NCBI GenBank assembly: GCA_012270625.1
Contig: JAAXHZ010000278.1
Coordinates: 1-14,858, forward strand
Reading direction: 5' to 3'
DNA length: 14,858 bases
From: Dehalococcoidia bacterium
Lineage (GTDB): Bacteria; Chloroflexota; Dehalococcoidia; SAR202; UBA11138
The position numbers and the translations under genes were made by a program. Shown here piece after piece: positions 13,081 to 14,858 of the stretch. The notes under the pieces were generated by a model. The model was not told the origin of the DNA and searched no databases. It saw only the letters and a program-made list of their open reading frames with translations. Each line of letters opens with the position of its first letter. The stretch's first letter is position 1.

Positions 13081-14043
13081 CTAAATTCCGAGTAGCCCCT
13101 CCAGGTTTCTCCAGAGGATCATCTCCTTCTCCTCAGCGCTCAGGCTCTCCAGCCCCATGATCCAGGACACCGGCCAGTCGATGCACATGTCGTAGGGCCA
13201 GTCGGTGCCGAACAAGACTCGCTCCACGCCCACCCTGTCGATGATGTACCTCAACGCCTCCTCGCTGTGAGTGATAGTGTCGTAGTAGAACCTGTCCAGG
13301 TACGCGCTCGGCGGCTGTGAGATGTTACCCCGCGCCTCGGGGCGCACCTGCCATCCGCGGTCCATCCTGCCGATGCCAAAGCAAGTGTAGCCGCCGCCGT
13401 GAGACAGGCAGATTCTCAGGTCTGGACAGGCGTCCATTACTCCGCCATACACGAACGCGGCGTATGTCACCGCCCTGTCGGCCAGGTTCCCTATCGTGTT
13501 CGGCAGGTGGTATCTGCTGGACCTCGGACTGACGATCGTCGGCCCGCCCTGGTGGATCAGAATGAGCGCGCCAAGCTGCTCACACGCCTTCCAGAACGGC
13601 ATAAACTCCGGCTCGTCGAACGTCCGACCGTTCACGTGGTCGCCCATCATCGCGCCCTTCAGTCCAAGTTGCGTTACACACCTCTCTAGCTCGTCGATCG
13701 CGGCTGGGATGTCCTGCATCGGAAGTGTGGCCAGACCCGCAAACCGGTCGGGATGGTCCACCGTGAGCTGAGACACGTAGTCGTTACAGTCGCGCGCCAT
13801 CGCTTTGGTCGCATCGGGGTCCTTGTCGTAGCTGTACAGAACCGCGTTCGTGGACAGCACCTGCACGTCAACCCCCAGAGAGTCCATGTCCGCCAGGCGC
13901 TCCTCTGGCGTCCAGGTGGTCCGCGGATTATGGCGATGTGCTGGCACCGCCTCCGACGTAATCCCGTGCCAGTCCTCACCGGCGTTCATGGCCTCTATGA
14001 AGGCCGCAGGCGAAATATGCGCGTGTATGTCTATCGTTCGCAT
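13081..14043 (-). CDS. Amidohydrolase (ACMSD-like)
   Basis: 320 residues, amidohydrolase-2 family, close in pattern to aminocarboxymuconate-semialdehyde decarboxylase. Metal ligand candidates are His7 and His9 (DIHAH), His164 (LILIHQGG) and Asp281 (GTDWPYD). His215 in LSHGGG matches the catalytic His of ACMSD-type enzymes. GLKGAMMGDHVNGRTFDEP (127-145) is also typical. It probably decarboxylates or hydrolyses a small ring-derived or dicarboxylic substrate in the cytoplasm. AAGGAA is six bases before the ATG. It is the first gene of a likely operon with the PhnD-like and LLM genes (78-bp and 6-bp gaps). A REP hairpin lies just upstream. Confidence 0.92.
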   Translation of the reverse strand: MRTIDIHAHISPAAFIEAMNAGEDWHGITSEAVPAHRHNPRTTWTPEERLADMDSLGVDVQVLSTNAVLYSYDKDPDATKAMARDCNDYVSQLTVDHPDRFAGLATLPMQDIPAAIDELERCVTQLGLKGAMMGDHVNGRTFDEPEFMPFWKACEQLGALILIHQGGPTIVSPRSSRYHLPNTIGNLADRAVTYAAFVYGGVMDACPDLRICLSHGGGYTCFGIGRMDRGWQVRPEARGNISQPPSAYLDRFYYDTITHSEEALRYIIDRVGVERVLFGTDWPYDMCIDWPVSWIMGLESLSAEEKEMILWRNLEGLLGI

Positions 14044-14062
14044 ATCGGGTTCCTTAATCAGC

Positions 14063-14100
14063 AGCCCTCTCCTTCAGAGAGAGGGCTGGGGTGAGGGTGA
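14063..14100. repeat. REP-like palindromic repeat, copy 2
   Basis: AGCCCTCTC (14063-14071), 7-nt loop, GAGAGGGCT (14079-14087), then a GGGTGAGGGTGA tail (14089-14100), same orientation as the copy at 30-78. It lies in the 128-bp gap between the truncated SDR and the amidohydrolase gene, just upstream of the latter's ribosome binding site. Confidence 0.7.
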
Positions 14101-14171
14101 ATGATGCAGTTTCAATAGCGCCATGCCGAACGACCGAAAGACCCTGTTCTCTCAATAAAGCGGCGTAGATG

Positions 14172-14858
14172 TTATCTGCTTGGACTCATCAGGGTGACGC
14201 CGCCATCTACGGGCATTATCAGCCCGGTGACCCACTTGGCCTCGTCGCTGGCCAGATAGACTGCCGCCCAGCCAATGTCCCACGGGCTGCCCTCGATTCC
14301 CAGCGGTGAAGACGCCCGCCGCGTTTCACGACGCTCGTCGGACATGTTCGGAGCAACCATCGAGGAGTACACCGGCCCCGGCAGGATGCAGTTGACCCGG
14401 ATGCCGTCTTTCGCGTGGTCCACCGCCATCGCCTGCGTGAGAGCTATCACGCCACCCTTCGATACGGTGTAAGACGTCAGCCCGCGCGGCCTAATCGCCG
14501 AGATAGACGATATGTTGACTATCGCCCCGCCGCCTCCCGATGCCATCACCGGCACCGCATACTTGCTCATCAACATCATCGACTTTACGTTGACCTCCAT
14601 GACCCGGTCCCAGTCGTCCGGATCGACGTCGACTACCGAACCCGACCCGCCGATGCCAACGTTGTTGTGAAGTATGTCCAGCCTCCCGTATCTCTGTACC
14701 GCGGCCTCGACCATCGCCTGGCAGCTCTCCGCCGCCGTCACGTCCCCGATGAATACCGACGCGCTCCCGCCGTGAGACTCGATTGCGTCGAGAGTCCTCC
14801 CCACGTGCTCCTCGCTGCTATCTACCAACAGCACGTCGGCTCCCTCATGCGCAAACAG
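14172..14858 (-). CDS. SDR-family oxidoreductase, 5' end beyond the window
   Basis: The frame stays open to the window edge (14858), giving 228 residues of the C-terminal part. The glycine-rich TGxxxGxG cofactor loop is outside the window. The visible part starts at LFAHEGADVLLVDSSEE (strand 2). It has GDV (38-40), the NNVG motif (65-68), Asn90 in DRVMEVNVKS, Ser118 in NISSIS, Tyr130 and Lys134 in YTVSK, then CILPGPV and the C-terminal VTGLIMPVDGG. It is a classical, catalytically complete SDR. The apparent GTG start at 14834 is internal, not a real start. It is on the same strand as the amidohydrolase but separated by 128 bp and a REP hairpin; operon membership is uncertain. Confidence 0.92.
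   Translation of the reverse strand: MFAHEGADVLLVDSSEEHVGRTLDAIESHGGSASVFIGDVTAAESCQAMVEAAVQRYGRLDILHNNVGIGGSGSVVDVDPDDWDRVMEVNVKSMMLMSKYAVPVMASGGGGAIVNISSISAIRPRGLTSYTVSKGGVIALTQAMAVDHAKDGIRVNCILPGPVYSSMVAPNMSDERRETRRASSPLGIEGSPWDIGWAAVYLASDEAKWVTGLIMPVDGGVTLMSPSR

Overview
The window looks like an accessory-rich chromosomal stretch of an uncultured, mostly GC-rich Chloroflexota-type bacterium, with the SAR202/Dehalococcoidia lineage as my best guess. The basis is the mix of SDR oxidoreductases, an LLM-class (F420-type) oxidoreductase, an ACMSD-like amidohydrolase and a PhnD-like binding protein, plus dispersed small palindromic repeats of the kind seen in such genomes. This is inference from gene content; there is no rRNA or marker phylogeny here. 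I found no tRNA, rRNA, CRISPR array, transposase or phage gene.

Layout. (1) 1-2289: a REP-like hairpin, a candidate promoter with an overlapping palindrome, then two tandem paralogous SDRs (MFE-2/17beta-HSD4-like). The first has lost the catalytic Lys and the usual Ser; the second is canonical. (2) 2290-3700, minus strand: an L-aspartate dehydrogenase followed by a CinA/PncC-like protein lacking the usual catalytic Ser. The pair is plausibly linked to NAD metabolism. The dehydrogenase promoter predicts a leaderless mRNA. (3) 3701-6495, plus strand: a divergent promoter, a short leader or small RNA ending in a strong intrinsic terminator, a NYN-domain (PIN-like) ribonuclease gene, then gatC and gatA, which overlap by ATGA. 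(4) 6518-9929: a segment of visibly lower GC. It holds argS (convergent with gatA), an upstream gene with an Lrp/AsnC ligand-binding-type (RAM) domain that overlaps argS by 17 bp, and a divergent HTH regulator fused to a YbjN-like domain. The divergent promoter region carries two tandem 62/64-bp units sharing an identical 33-bp core with an 11-bp dyad. (5) 9978-10655: an alpha/beta hydrolase, GC-rich again. (6) 10656-11286: mostly non-coding, with a small conserved-looking minus-strand gene, a TACCC/GGGTA palindrome just upstream of it, and a 161-bp MITE-like element with 24-bp terminal inverted repeats. (7) 11287-14043, minus strand: a tight operon of amidohydrolase, signal-less PhnD-like binding protein and LLM oxidoreductase. 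(8) 14044-14858: a second REP-like hairpin and a truncated SDR running off the window.

No single clear new defence or metabolic system stands out. The most interesting parts are the HTH-YbjN regulator with its tandem operator-like repeats next to the RAM gene and argS, the leader/terminator before the NYN nuclease, the active-site-deficient SDR paired with an intact paralogue, and the soluble binding protein inside a catabolic-looking operon.
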